This document shows positions 9,526-19,239 of a DNA stretch of 64,000 nt, one piece after another (position 1 is the first letter of the stretch; every line of letters starts with the position of its first letter). The stretch spans positions 1-64,000 of the forward strand of contig NTJP01000010.1 of NCBI GenBank assembly GCA_002457145.1, read 5' to 3'. Under the pieces are notes generated by a model. It worked only from the letters and a program-made list of their open reading frames with translations. It ran no database searches and was not told the DNA's origin. The position numbers were made by a program, and so were the translations under genes. Origin of the DNA: Marine Group II euryarchaeote MED-G38 (GTDB taxonomy: Archaea > Thermoplasmatota > Poseidoniia > Poseidoniales > Thalassarchaeaceae).

Positions 9526-10703
9526 GTCTCTTCATCACTAAAATGACTTTCTACAGGTGTATTCGAATTACAACTTCTACATTTCAATCTTGTTGGTAGT
9601 ATTTCTTCACATATTTCGCACATACTACCTATACTCCCTTTTCCTCCACAGTCATTTGTTGTACACATAATTTCTATTTTTCCAGATGAATATTTTTTTG
9701 CAGTTGTTTCTATGTTGCATATCGGACATCTTCCTTGTTGAACAATTGGTTTTTTAATCACTGTTTCTCCTGCCACTTCTCTAGCTCTTACAGATTGAAT
9801 TCGCTCTTCGGCACTTCCTAACATAAAGTGCGGAAACCAAATTATTACTAATAGTAAAAGTATTGTAGCTATGCCCGAAATAATGTATAATAGAACCAAT
9901 AGATAATTCAGACTTTCAGATGCAATATTCATTCTAGTTGCTACGGCATGAGAACCTGACCATGACATAATATTGAGCATAACAATTAATCCCCCCATTT
10001 CTAAGTCCCAAGCTTTCAGGCTATGATCTTCCCAGGCCTCTTGAACTACTCTGGGATCGGGGTGAGCATGTCTTTCTTGTACATGGACATCTCTAGTTTC
10101 TCTCACTGCCCTATGGACCACGATAATTGATAAGAAGAAAAGTACTAGATTGCCCAAAATTATTGCTCCAAAATCGGCTATTTTAGAATCAAAAGGGAAT
10201 GAAGGATTACTTGCATGTGTTGACATGTATCCATATTGAACAGCAAATGATCCAATTAACAAATAAGCTAAATTTTCCCGCATTATAGGATATTCTGACC
10301 ACAGAGAAAATATCATTCCTAGCCAACAAATAATAGAGAGTAATGATAACATAAGGGTCCAATCTGAAACTTGTAAAAAGCCACTATCCTCTCCAAATAT
10401 TCCATATCTGTTATAGTCTCCTCCATTAGATAATTCTCCAATGCCAAAATCCCATGTTCCAAGGATAAATGAAAAAGTGGCCAATGCAATAATTGTTAAC
10501 TCCTTGATGCCCCATTTATTTTTAATTAAAGTTTTTTGAAAGAGAATTTCTCTTCTTATGGTATCGAGATAATTTAATTTTACATTAATTTCTGTAAACT
10601 TATATTCTAATTTTACTTGACTAAGTCTTAAGTTTCCATCATTTTTTAAATCACTGGAAATATGTGAATTTTCCTCCTCCATGTCAAGGCGAGGTGGTAA
10701 CAC
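9519..10703 (-). CDS. Multi-pass membrane protein with C-terminal zinc ribbons
   Basis: Several hydrophobic segments; C-terminus CPICNIETTAKKYSSGKIEIMCTTNDCGGKGSIGSMCEICEEILPTRLKCRSC. Confidence 0.7.
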   Translation of the reverse strand: MLPPRLDMEEENSHISSDLKNDGNLRLSQVKLEYKFTEINVKLNYLDTIRREILFQKTLIKNKWGIKELTIIALATFSFILGTWDFGIGELSNGGDYNRYGIFGEDSGFLQVSDWTLMLSLLSIICWLGMIFSLWSEYPIMRENLAYLLIGSFAVQYGYMSTHASNPSFPFDSKIADFGAIILGNLVLFFLSIIVVHRAVRETRDVHVQERHAHPDPRVVQEAWEDHSLKAWDLEMGGLIVMLNIMSWSGSHAVATRMNIASESLNYLLVLLYIISGIATILLLLVIIWFPHFMLGSAEERIQSVRAREVAGETVIKKPIVQQGRCPICNIETTAKKYSSGKIEIMCTTNDCGGKGSIGSMCEICEEILPTRLKCRSCNSNTPVESHFSDEETW

Positions 10704-10762
10704 TGAATAAATTCCGCGTATTGATGATTATTAAAATAATCAATTCTTTTGTCTTGTTATTA

Positions 10763-10848
10763 TGGCGCCGAGAGAGAGATTTGAACTCCCGAGGGAAAAT
10801 CCCACATGATTTCCAGTCATGCGCAATACCAGGCTATGCGATCTCGGC
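10763..10848 (-). tRNA. tRNA-Ser(GGA), CCA encoded
   Basis: Minus strand GCCGAGA...TCTCGGC acceptor, CATGA-CTGGAAA-TCATG anticodon arm (GGA), long variable arm, GTTCAAATC T-loop, G-CCA end. Confidence 0.93.
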
Positions 10849-10944
10849 AGGCAGTTCTTCCTAACGAAGCATTAGTTTTGAGTTTGTTGTATTATTTTTT
10901 ATATCCGTAGTGATTAAATTGTAAATTGTTTTGGACTAAACAGC

Positions 10945-11019
10945 GCCACTGTGGCTTAGGGGTATAGCATCCCATTGGTAATGGGAAGGTCGGGAGTTCA
11001 ATTCTCCCCAGTGGCTCCA
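10945..11019 (+). tRNA. tRNA-Thr(GGT), CCA encoded
   Basis: GCCACTG...CAGTGGC acceptor, TCCCA-TTGGTAA-TGGGA anticodon arm (GGT), GTTCAATTC T-loop, TCCA end. Confidence 0.93.
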
Positions 11020-11134
11020 TACTTCTACAATATGACTTTGTAATTTTTATTCAAAGAAACTCATATTTTTTTTGTGGTGTAGATTTTAAACCTGAAGTAA
11101 TTAAGTTGATAATCTACCTAATATACAGAGAACT

Positions 11135-14100
11135 ATGAATTACTCCAATAGAAGACTTGCGATATCTTTGATATTACTCATGATTGCAGCACCTTTGGCG
11201 AATGCAGGCGTTGCAAACTGGGACGCGTCTAATAATATCAATACTAATGGTACTTCAATCACAGTTAGAGGTTTTGAAGTTCCTGGTAATTCTACAATTA
11301 TTGATGGTTGGATGCATGTAACTAATTCAGATATGGCAACCTCATTGAATAATGGAATAATTTGGGAAGGTTCAGATTTTGATAGTGGTACAAAGTTTGG
11401 AACGTTTATAGATGAAAATGAACATATAACCATTAAAGATGACGGCTCAAGGTCGAATCTCAGTACCTTTGATGTAGGAAATATCAATGTAATCATGAAT
11501 TCAAAATACAAATATACACCTGGCTGGAAACTTGTTTATAGTTTAAATTCTGTTACAAATATTTCGGATTGTGGAGGTCAAGATGGTAAAATACTTGAAT
11601 ATGGCTTTGATAATGATTTTAACTCTAATCTTGATGATGTAGAAATTCTATCCACTTCATATTATTGCGATACCCTTTCAAAAGAAGATACAATCCAGCA
11701 GCTAAATATTGATTCAACAGGAGATGGTTATTCCAGCGGCAATCTTTCTGCTACCGGAGGGGGTGGAGAAGATTTTTCTGGAACTTACTTGATTAGCACA
11801 GGCATAGATTCAATATCTATAAACAATGGAGGGTCAGGTTATGATTCTAGTGATTCTTTAACAATAGTTTGTGTACAATGCGATGGTGAAAATGCAAATG
11901 CTTCAATTTCTTCTGTTGATAGTAGTGGCTCAATTACCAGTATTACAGTTGATGATGCTGGTTCAGGATATACAGCAGATGATACAATTTTTATTTCAAT
12001 AACTAGTACAGGAGGCAGTGGAGTAAATCTAGATGCTAATTTATTAAATACTGGAATAATACACTCAACTGAAATAATTGATGAAGGGTCAAATTATTCT
12101 ACTACGCCTACAATTGTAATTAGCGATTCTTCAGGAACAGGAGGCAGTATATCTGCCATTTTAGGTGCTTATTTTGAATATGAATTGGATATCAGTTCAC
12201 TAAGTGTAGGTAATTCATATTGTCAATATGGCGGATATATTGTAGAAAGTGGCTTGGATTACAATGGTAATCGTAATTTAGGAAATGATGAAATTCAAAA
12301 TGAGGAATATATTTGTAATAATATTAAAACCTGGCAGGCAACAACTTTCACAGGATTAAATGGAACCATATATGGAAATCAACAAAATATGAGTTATGGA
12401 GTAATACCCTCTGAAGCTCCTAGTGGAGTTGTTGCTATTGGTACTACTCCGGGAGTACCACTTGCTGCAGGGACGAATAGTTCTTTCTTATTGCCTTCAG
12501 TTTCAGTCCCTCTAATCGTTGATCATAATAATTATTTCATGTCTTTTGATCATTGGTATCATGTAGATAGTACTTCTTCCGGTGATGGCGATGGCACATG
12601 GGTTGAATACCGTGTCCAAGATTCCGGAAATTGGGGAGATTGGACATATGTTGCTCCAAATTCAGGTTATCCTAGTACCATGTCAACAGATTCACATACG
12701 CCCAATGGAGCACCATCAGGAGCGGTTCCAGTATTCGCTTCATCTACTCATAGTGGTTGGGTTACAAGTACTTTCGACCTAAACTCACTAGTTAATGAAA
12801 ATTCTTCAGATATCCAGTTTAGGTTCCATATTTGGACTCATCCAGATTCGGAAAATGAACGTCCAGGTTGGTTTATAGATAATATTTACTTCAACAATGA
12901 TGGAATTAGTTATGGTGCGTGGCACCATGGTTGCTATACTCAAACCTCAAATTCTTGTTACTATTCCGCTAATGCCTACGCTTCTTTACAACGTATTGTA
13001 GATCTATCTGGCACTAATTCTACTTCTAAAATAGAAATTGATTTAGAATGGGATTTAGAAGGTTCTACAGTTGATAACGCCTGTATTGAAGTCTCTCTGA
13101 ATCAAAATACTTGGTATGATATTTCCTCAACAGGAACAACTTCTACATCTTCTGATTGTGCTTCAAGAAATGGTGCAATACCAAGTGGAGGATATACTGC
13201 ATCTAATGGTGAAACTTATGGCGACCAAAGTGGTAGAACTAGAACAATAGACCTCGTAATACCCAATTCGTTTCTTGATCAATCTTCTGTTTATCTTAGA
13301 GTTATTGTAGATACGGACTATTATAATAATTATGGAGGGTCTTTAGATGCAAGAGAAGGGCTTACTGTAGATGAAATTAGGGTCGTAGACTCTAGTAATT
13401 CTATTTTATTTTTAGATGATTTGGAAACACCCACTACAATGACTCACACTTCTATTGGAGCCACAGCAGATGATTGGCAGCATCTAGTATTATTGAGAGG
13501 TTCCCAATCTGTTAGGATGGGTTTTGAAGATTCGACAGCGAGTGCACCATCTGTTTCTGATGCACCAGGCTGGTCGAGAACTAATTCTATGAGTTCAGGA
13601 TCTTGTTCAGGAGATACCTGTAAATGGACATTAAATAAAATAAACTCTAACTCTGGGCCATCTATAACCGCTTCATTTCCTTATGCTTACGGTGTAGCTT
13701 TCTCAGGAAGTTATTCATCATATATCCAAGAGGCAAGGTTATTCTCTCCTTCCTATCAAATCCCCGCTAATGGGAATGCATTTTTGACTTTTGATCACTG
13801 GGCTTACATGGAGCCAACTTGGGACGGAGGAGCAGTTTTCATTAAGGTAAATAACGGCTCATGGCAGCATTTTGACCCAGGTAATTGGTATGATAGTCAA
13901 GTCAGTTATAATTATCATAATTTGTATGGTTACGATACTTTCGCCTCTCAATCCTCAGCAAATGGAGGTATGAAAAATATGCAAGCAAGTTTACTAAATT
14001 ATCAAGGAGATACAATTCAATTTAAATTTTCTATGGGGACTGATGGTTATGTAAATTATGGTGGTTGGTTTATAGATAATGTTGGCGTAAAGATAGCTAA

Positions 14101-17100
14101 TTATGGTAACCCTGGAGACTGGGTCAGCCCCTCTTTTTCAATAGGTGAATATGATGATTTTAATATTGGGATAGTTGACTTAGATGCCGTAATACCAGAA
14201 AATACCTCAATAAAAGCTTCATTGATAGATGCTTCTACTAATTTGTTACTCCCGGGATATGCAAATGTTTCTTTGCCTTTTTCTCTTGCAGGAATTGATT
14301 CTACAAATCACCCTCAAATTAAATTAAGACTACATCTAACTACTACAGATCCTGAGGCGACTCCTTCAATCAGTAAAATTAGCATTGGAGGCAAGAGATT
14401 CTTGAATGCTGATTCTGGAGATAATGGTTGGACATTTAGTTCAGGAGTAGAAGTAGTAAATGGATTATTAAATGCAACACTTATATCTGGAACATTAATT
14501 TCTGATTTTACTCATTCTTCTAGGCCAATAAAATCTCTAAATGTAGGAGGTAATATTTCTAATGGGATAACGGTTACTGCGTTGAATAAATATGGCGGAT
14601 CATTAGGATCAGCATCAAAGGGAGGTAGCATAGTATTCTCTAATATCCAAGCAGGTTTCGGACTATCCGTAAATCTTCCGACAAATGCATGGATTGATAA
14701 ACTTGTAGTTACAGCTGTATTTGCAGAACCTGCGAGTAATCCAGTCGTCGATGTTCTCAATGATGATACTTCAGACTGGTCTTTCCCTAGGGGTGATTAT
14801 TATGGCCACTATGGTTGGCAATCTACTCTTTTTGACTCTGATTCTTCTGATGAACAAGTAATCAGTAAAACGTTCGAATTGGATGGAATTAATCCTCAAT
14901 ATACATCCATTCTCATTCCTGCAGACGCATCTGTAAGTTCAGGGGTAATTGCTATCTCTCCTGACTCAGATGGCTTTGAATCTCCTATTACACTTACCTT
15001 AGCTGGTTCATCACAAATCGGTCCTTCTGGAAATAGTATTTTCTATAATTTAATTAGTTCTTCTCAGATTTCTGGAATTTCTCTTATCGGTGGAACTCAT
15101 ACTGATACAGATACCGGAAGATTATGGCGAGATATACCTATTTCATTGGATTCAGATACAGAACAAAATGTATCTATTTCCAGACTTGGTATAAATTATT
15201 TACTATTTGAGAATATTTCTAATTTAGATACCGACATTTCTGATTATCATGAGTCAATTATGGATTCATACCCAGAATTTGATGAAGTAGAAATTCCTGT
15301 AACATTTTCCGCAGACATAGGTTCTATTTCCATAGATGGAGATATAATCTATGATTTCTTAATTCAAAATAGAGATTTTTCTGTACCCAATACCTTCTAC
15401 CCGAACGGTGATTCAGTACAAATAACTACACAGCATCACCATCTTTATGATAATTCTGAACTATCCGAAATCACTCTCAAGGGAATTGCTTCAGATGGCA
15501 ATATAATTCTCTTCAAAGTTGAAAATAGTGTTGATGGGATATGGGGTACAGGGTCAAATCCAGTTACCTTTTCTCAAATTTCAGGTTCTGATAAATCTCC
15601 TTTGGATTTATCATCAAGCTTTGTAGAACTAACCAATAATAATGATGGAGGAGTGGATGTTAGCGTTAATTGGATTTTTGACATAACATGGTATTGGGAT
15701 GATGTAGATGAAATACATTGGATTTCTCGTGCTAATGACGCCAACGGAGATACAATATGGCCAGCAGAACAATTTAGTGGTAGATCTGGAGCTCAGGCTG
15801 TAGAAAATGATTTACAGATTGATTATTTTGAAGTGTATGATTCCAATGGACGGTTGATATCAAATATTTATGATAATTTATTTTACCCATTCCCCATACT
15901 AGAAGGTAGTGAATTAAATATATCTGGGAAAATAAGATTCCAAGATTCTTCTAATCATAGGCCTCTCAGTACCGACTTTATTGTAGGATTAAATTTATCC
16001 GGAGACATTTATTCTCTAACTTCTAATTCTGAAGGTGAATTTTCAGGAATAATAAATTCGCCTACAGGAAAAAATGAAATCACCCTTTCTCCAATAATTA
16101 TCTCTATAGGGCCGTCAACTGGTTCATTTGGTGCCAACGACGTAACCGGACAGCCACCTATGATTGATGTTATTATAGACAATAATCCTCCAATAGCAGG
16201 ACCTTTACAAATTAACACTCCTATTGGATTACAGTTGGCTGATGGAATGGTCTCTGACCCCACAACTCCTTTTAGGCCATATATTACAGTTAGTGAGAGT
16301 GAGGCTAGAGGCGATTTCGTCACTCTAAAATACTGGCGTACAGGAGTAGATGATATTAATGGAGATGGAATTGCATCCGAAAATGAATATAATTCTCAAT
16401 CCCAATCATTGACTCCAGGATTGACTGGGGAACAACAAATACAATTCTCTTCAATCGACGTTACTAGCTTAGATAATGAACCAATATTACTCTATGTAGA
16501 GGGTAGCGATTGGGCAGGTCTAAGTTATTCTGATGGAGGAACAGGTGGCGGACCAGGTGTAAATAACTCTTGGGCTAACGTAATAATTGCTGTAGATGAA
16601 CCAACGCAGTTTGCTGGAGATAGTATAGGAATCGGGCAAGGTCAAAATGCTGCTTTCAATTTAGATCGAAGGACAAATGACAATGTAGAATTCTATCTTT
16701 TGCCAGATGTATTACATACATTTAGCATACAAATTGATGATCCCAATGGAGTTCATACATTGGATAACATTACTGTAATGTTATGCGGATATGGGACCAA
16801 TCTAGGTTTATTTACACTAGCTCCGTATTCTGGGGAGCTATGGGCTCCGGAAAGTAGTATGGTCACTCCAATCAACTATCAAACAGAACCTATCACCAAT
16901 TCTGTTACTAAACTTCATTTGAGTTTTAAACTATCTTGGGAATTCCCTTGGGATGATGATACCGTAGCATGTAAACCAAGAGTAACTGTTGACGATAATC
17001 TCATTACTGTAGCCGAATCTGATGTGTTGAGCGCATTATCTTGGAAATTAGATAATAAGATTTCTGCTATTCCAGAAGGAGTATACGATCTAACTCTCCC

Positions 17101-18310
17101 AACTATGGAATCTTTAGATAATGCATTGTATCTAAAACAAGGTGATGAATTTTCAGTTTCTGGGGCCTTGTATTATGCAGGTTCAGGAGAAAGACTACTC
17201 TCCATTAGTGATGATTTAGGGGCTAAAATAAAACTAATTTATGGTTCTCAAGAACTTACTTCAGAATCATTAGTAGAAGAGGACGGCTCATTCAACCTCT
17301 CTTTACAATTACCTTCTCGAACACCCTCCAATCCAATAATGCCAATCTCTACTGAAGTAATAAATCTTCCTGGATTGTCTTCTTCTCTACATAATTCAGA
17401 CGCCTCAGTAACTGTAGATGGAGATTCTCCAACTGCACGTTTTAATCAAGATATTTATCCTGATACATCACTAACATCCCTAGGAACAGATTCTCTTAGT
17501 AATGTACTAATTACTATATCTATAGTTGATGAATTTGGCATGCAAGACGGTCCTTTGATGATTTCTTGGGAATTTTTACGAGCAGGGGGGCCAATAGTAG
17601 GAACACGAGATTCTGGCGAACTCCCTTTAATTTCATTTTCTGAAGGAATTAGTATTTACCAAGGTAGGATAGACTTCACTCCTTTGTTAGACTTAAGTTT
17701 CATACCTTCAGATCAAATAGCAGTTTGGATTGATTCAAAAGATAAGGCTGGAAATTCACTTATAGGATTAGGAAGTGAAGAAACGCCAAGAATTCCGACT
17801 CTTAGAATAATTGAATTTTTAGGTCAATATACTAGAGAAATAACAACTCCAACTAAATATCCTGCTGTAGGAGATAGATTAACCATAGTTACATATTGGG
17901 AGAATCCTGGTACCCTTGATGGCACTATTTCATTAGGATTATGGGAGAAACTACCCGATGGAACTTGGAAACCTTCTCTTACTACTCAAAAATTTGGAGA
18001 CCAAGAGGTTATTTTGGAATCTGGTAGTTCTAGTGTTCTGGCTTCATTTGAATATGATACATGGCAAATAGGATCTCCTTATTTGGTTATAATTGTCGAT
18101 GGGGACTTTGATAATGTCAACGGATTACAAGAAGAAATAATAGGAATAAATGTCGATGAACCTATTGCAGTTGATTCTGGAGGCTCAACAATCTGGCTTA
18201 TTGGTTCAGGAATAATAATATTCTCAGCTATAGGGGTGTTAGTATTTGTAATGAGAGGAAGAGGAGAAGATTATTATGATGATGATGAAGATTATTATGA
18301 AGAAGATTAA
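11135..18310 (+). CDS. Giant (2391 aa) secreted surface protein with C-terminal TM anchor
   Basis: N-terminal signal (RRLAISLILLMIAAPLANA), GGSGY-type repeats, repeated PGWFIDN domains, C-terminal TM then acidic tail DYYDDDEDYYEED. Confidence 0.9.
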   Translation: MNYSNRRLAISLILLMIAAPLANAGVANWDASNNINTNGTSITVRGFEVPGNSTIIDGWMHVTNSDMATSLNNGIIWEGSDFDSGTKFGTFIDENEHITIKDDGSRSNLSTFDVGNINVIMNSKYKYTPGWKLVYSLNSVTNISDCGGQDGKILEYGFDNDFNSNLDDVEILSTSYYCDTLSKEDTIQQLNIDSTGDGYSSGNLSATGGGGEDFSGTYLISTGIDSISINNGGSGYDSSDSLTIVCVQCDGENANASISSVDSSGSITSITVDDAGSGYTADDTIFISITSTGGSGVNLDANLLNTGIIHSTEIIDEGSNYSTTPTIVISDSSGTGGSISAILGAYFEYELDISSLSVGNSYCQYGGYIVESGLDYNGNRNLGNDEIQNEEYICNNIKTWQATTFTGLNGTIYGNQQNMSYGVIPSEAPSGVVAIGTTPGVPLAAGTNSSFLLPSVSVPLIVDHNNYFMSFDHWYHVDSTSSGDGDGTWVEYRVQDSGNWGDWTYVAPNSGYPSTMSTDSHTPNGAPSGAVPVFASSTHSGWVTSTFDLNSLVNENSSDIQFRFHIWTHPDSENERPGWFIDNIYFNNDGISYGAWHHGCYTQTSNSCYYSANAYASLQRIVDLSGTNSTSKIEIDLEWDLEGSTVDNACIEVSLNQNTWYDISSTGTTSTSSDCASRNGAIPSGGYTASNGETYGDQSGRTRTIDLVIPNSFLDQSSVYLRVIVDTDYYNNYGGSLDAREGLTVDEIRVVDSSNSILFLDDLETPTTMTHTSIGATADDWQHLVLLRGSQSVRMGFEDSTASAPSVSDAPGWSRTNSMSSGSCSGDTCKWTLNKINSNSGPSITASFPYAYGVAFSGSYSSYIQEARLFSPSYQIPANGNAFLTFDHWAYMEPTWDGGAVFIKVNNGSWQHFDPGNWYDSQVSYNYHNLYGYDTFASQSSANGGMKNMQASLLNYQGDTIQFKFSMGTDGYVNYGGWFIDNVGVKIANYGNPGDWVSPSFSIGEYDDFNIGIVDLDAVIPENTSIKASLIDASTNLLLPGYANVSLPFSLAGIDSTNHPQIKLRLHLTTTDPEATPSISKISIGGKRFLNADSGDNGWTFSSGVEVVNGLLNATLISGTLISDFTHSSRPIKSLNVGGNISNGITVTALNKYGGSLGSASKGGSIVFSNIQAGFGLSVNLPTNAWIDKLVVTAVFAEPASNPVVDVLNDDTSDWSFPRGDYYGHYGWQSTLFDSDSSDEQVISKTFELDGINPQYTSILIPADASVSSGVIAISPDSDGFESPITLTLAGSSQIGPSGNSIFYNLISSSQISGISLIGGTHTDTDTGRLWRDIPISLDSDTEQNVSISRLGINYLLFENISNLDTDISDYHESIMDSYPEFDEVEIPVTFSADIGSISIDGDIIYDFLIQNRDFSVPNTFYPNGDSVQITTQHHHLYDNSELSEITLKGIASDGNIILFKVENSVDGIWGTGSNPVTFSQISGSDKSPLDLSSSFVELTNNNDGGVDVSVNWIFDITWYWDDVDEIHWISRANDANGDTIWPAEQFSGRSGAQAVENDLQIDYFEVYDSNGRLISNIYDNLFYPFPILEGSELNISGKIRFQDSSNHRPLSTDFIVGLNLSGDIYSLTSNSEGEFSGIINSPTGKNEITLSPIIISIGPSTGSFGANDVTGQPPMIDVIIDNNPPIAGPLQINTPIGLQLADGMVSDPTTPFRPYITVSESEARGDFVTLKYWRTGVDDINGDGIASENEYNSQSQSLTPGLTGEQQIQFSSIDVTSLDNEPILLYVEGSDWAGLSYSDGGTGGGPGVNNSWANVIIAVDEPTQFAGDSIGIGQGQNAAFNLDRRTNDNVEFYLLPDVLHTFSIQIDDPNGVHTLDNITVMLCGYGTNLGLFTLAPYSGELWAPESSMVTPINYQTEPITNSVTKLHLSFKLSWEFPWDDDTVACKPRVTVDDNLITVAESDVLSALSWKLDNKISAIPEGVYDLTLPTMESLDNALYLKQGDEFSVSGALYYAGSGERLLSISDDLGAKIKLIYGSQELTSESLVEEDGSFNLSLQLPSRTPSNPIMPISTEVINLPGLSSSLHNSDASVTVDGDSPTARFNQDIYPDTSLTSLGTDSLSNVLITISIVDEFGMQDGPLMISWEFLRAGGPIVGTRDSGELPLISFSEGISIYQGRIDFTPLLDLSFIPSDQIAVWIDSKDKAGNSLIGLGSEETPRIPTLRIIEFLGQYTREITTPTKYPAVGDRLTIVTYWENPGTLDGTISLGLWEKLPDGTWKPSLTTQKFGDQEVILESGSSSVLASFEYDTWQIGSPYLVIIVDGDFDNVNGLQEEIIGINVDEPIAVDSGGSTIWLIGSGIIIFSAIGVLVFVMRGRGEDYYDDDEDYYEED

Positions 18311-18437
18311 TTAATATTCCGAAATTTTATGTTGACCTATATTATCGGCTTTTGAAACAATATTTAACCTCTATAATTTATAGACTAATAGTTGTTGACA
18401 TAAAACAGAAAGAAATATCTTTCTAGATGGGATTTGG

Positions 18438-18611
18438 ATGCAATTAAGAGAAAACGACGTTAAAGAAGTTGATGAATTAAGGAATGAATTAGAAGATTTA
18501 AAATCTCTTGTCAACACTCTTTTGACTATAATTATGGAAGAAGCAGATGGCGTACAAAGTGGTGCAGCCCCTTCTCTAACCGATCATCCTAGACGTGGAT
18601 ATTGTATGTAA
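18438..18611 (+). CDS. Small coiled-coil-like hypothetical protein (57 aa)
   Basis: MQLRENDVKEVDELRNELEDLKSLVNTLLTIIMEEADGVQSGAAPSLTDHPRRGYCM*; fills the gap before the convergent gene; below ORF-track threshold. Confidence 0.55.
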   Translation: MQLRENDVKEVDELRNELEDLKSLVNTLLTIIMEEADGVQSGAAPSLTDHPRRGYCM

Positions 18612-19235
18612 TCAGTATTGAACTGGCTCAGGATCTATACTTCTCCATAAGTACCAAGTAGCAATAGTTCTCCATGGTTTCCATGTTATGACTACTTTTT
18701 CTATTTCTTTCTTACTCATTCTATCTCCATCATTGTAAATCTTTTCTAATGCTCTTATTGCACCAATGTCTCCCATTGGAAAAACATCTGGTCGCATTAA
18801 TGTAAATATTAATATCATTTCTGCTGTCCATGTACCGATTCCTCTAATTTGAATCAGCTTATTAATAATCATTTCATCGGATAAATTATCCCAATCAATT
18901 TCTCCATAACCATTTATCCATTTTTCTGAGGCTGATTTCATATATTCAACTTTCCTTTCCGATAAGCCACAACTACGCATATTTTCTTTATCCATTTCAA
19001 AGATAATTTCAGGCCTGATTTCTACGGCTTTATTTAGTAATTTTTCCCATACTGTGTCTGCAGCCTTTACTGATATTTGTTGTCCCACGATTGAACGAAT
19101 TAGAGTAAAAAAAATGTCATCCCTGGTAGTGAGGGACGGGAATTCATAATTATCAATAATTTCTCTTATCTTAAAATCTACTTCTCTAAGATCTCTCTTT
19201 CCTTCTTCCCAATATTCTGGAGTTAAATTTTTCAT
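18612..19235 (-). CDS. alkA: DNA-3-methyladenine glycosylase II (HhH-GPD)
   Basis: IVGQQISVKAADTVW, LIQIRGIGTWTAEMILIFTLMRPDVFPMGDIGAIRAL HhH-GPD motifs. Confidence 0.88.
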   Translation of the reverse strand: MKNLTPEYWEEGKRDLREVDFKIREIIDNYEFPSLTTRDDIFFTLIRSIVGQQISVKAADTVWEKLLNKAVEIRPEIIFEMDKENMRSCGLSERKVEYMKSASEKWINGYGEIDWDNLSDEMIINKLIQIRGIGTWTAEMILIFTLMRPDVFPMGDIGAIRALEKIYNDGDRMSKKEIEKVVITWKPWRTIATWYLWRSIDPEPVQY

Positions 19236-19239
19236 TTAA

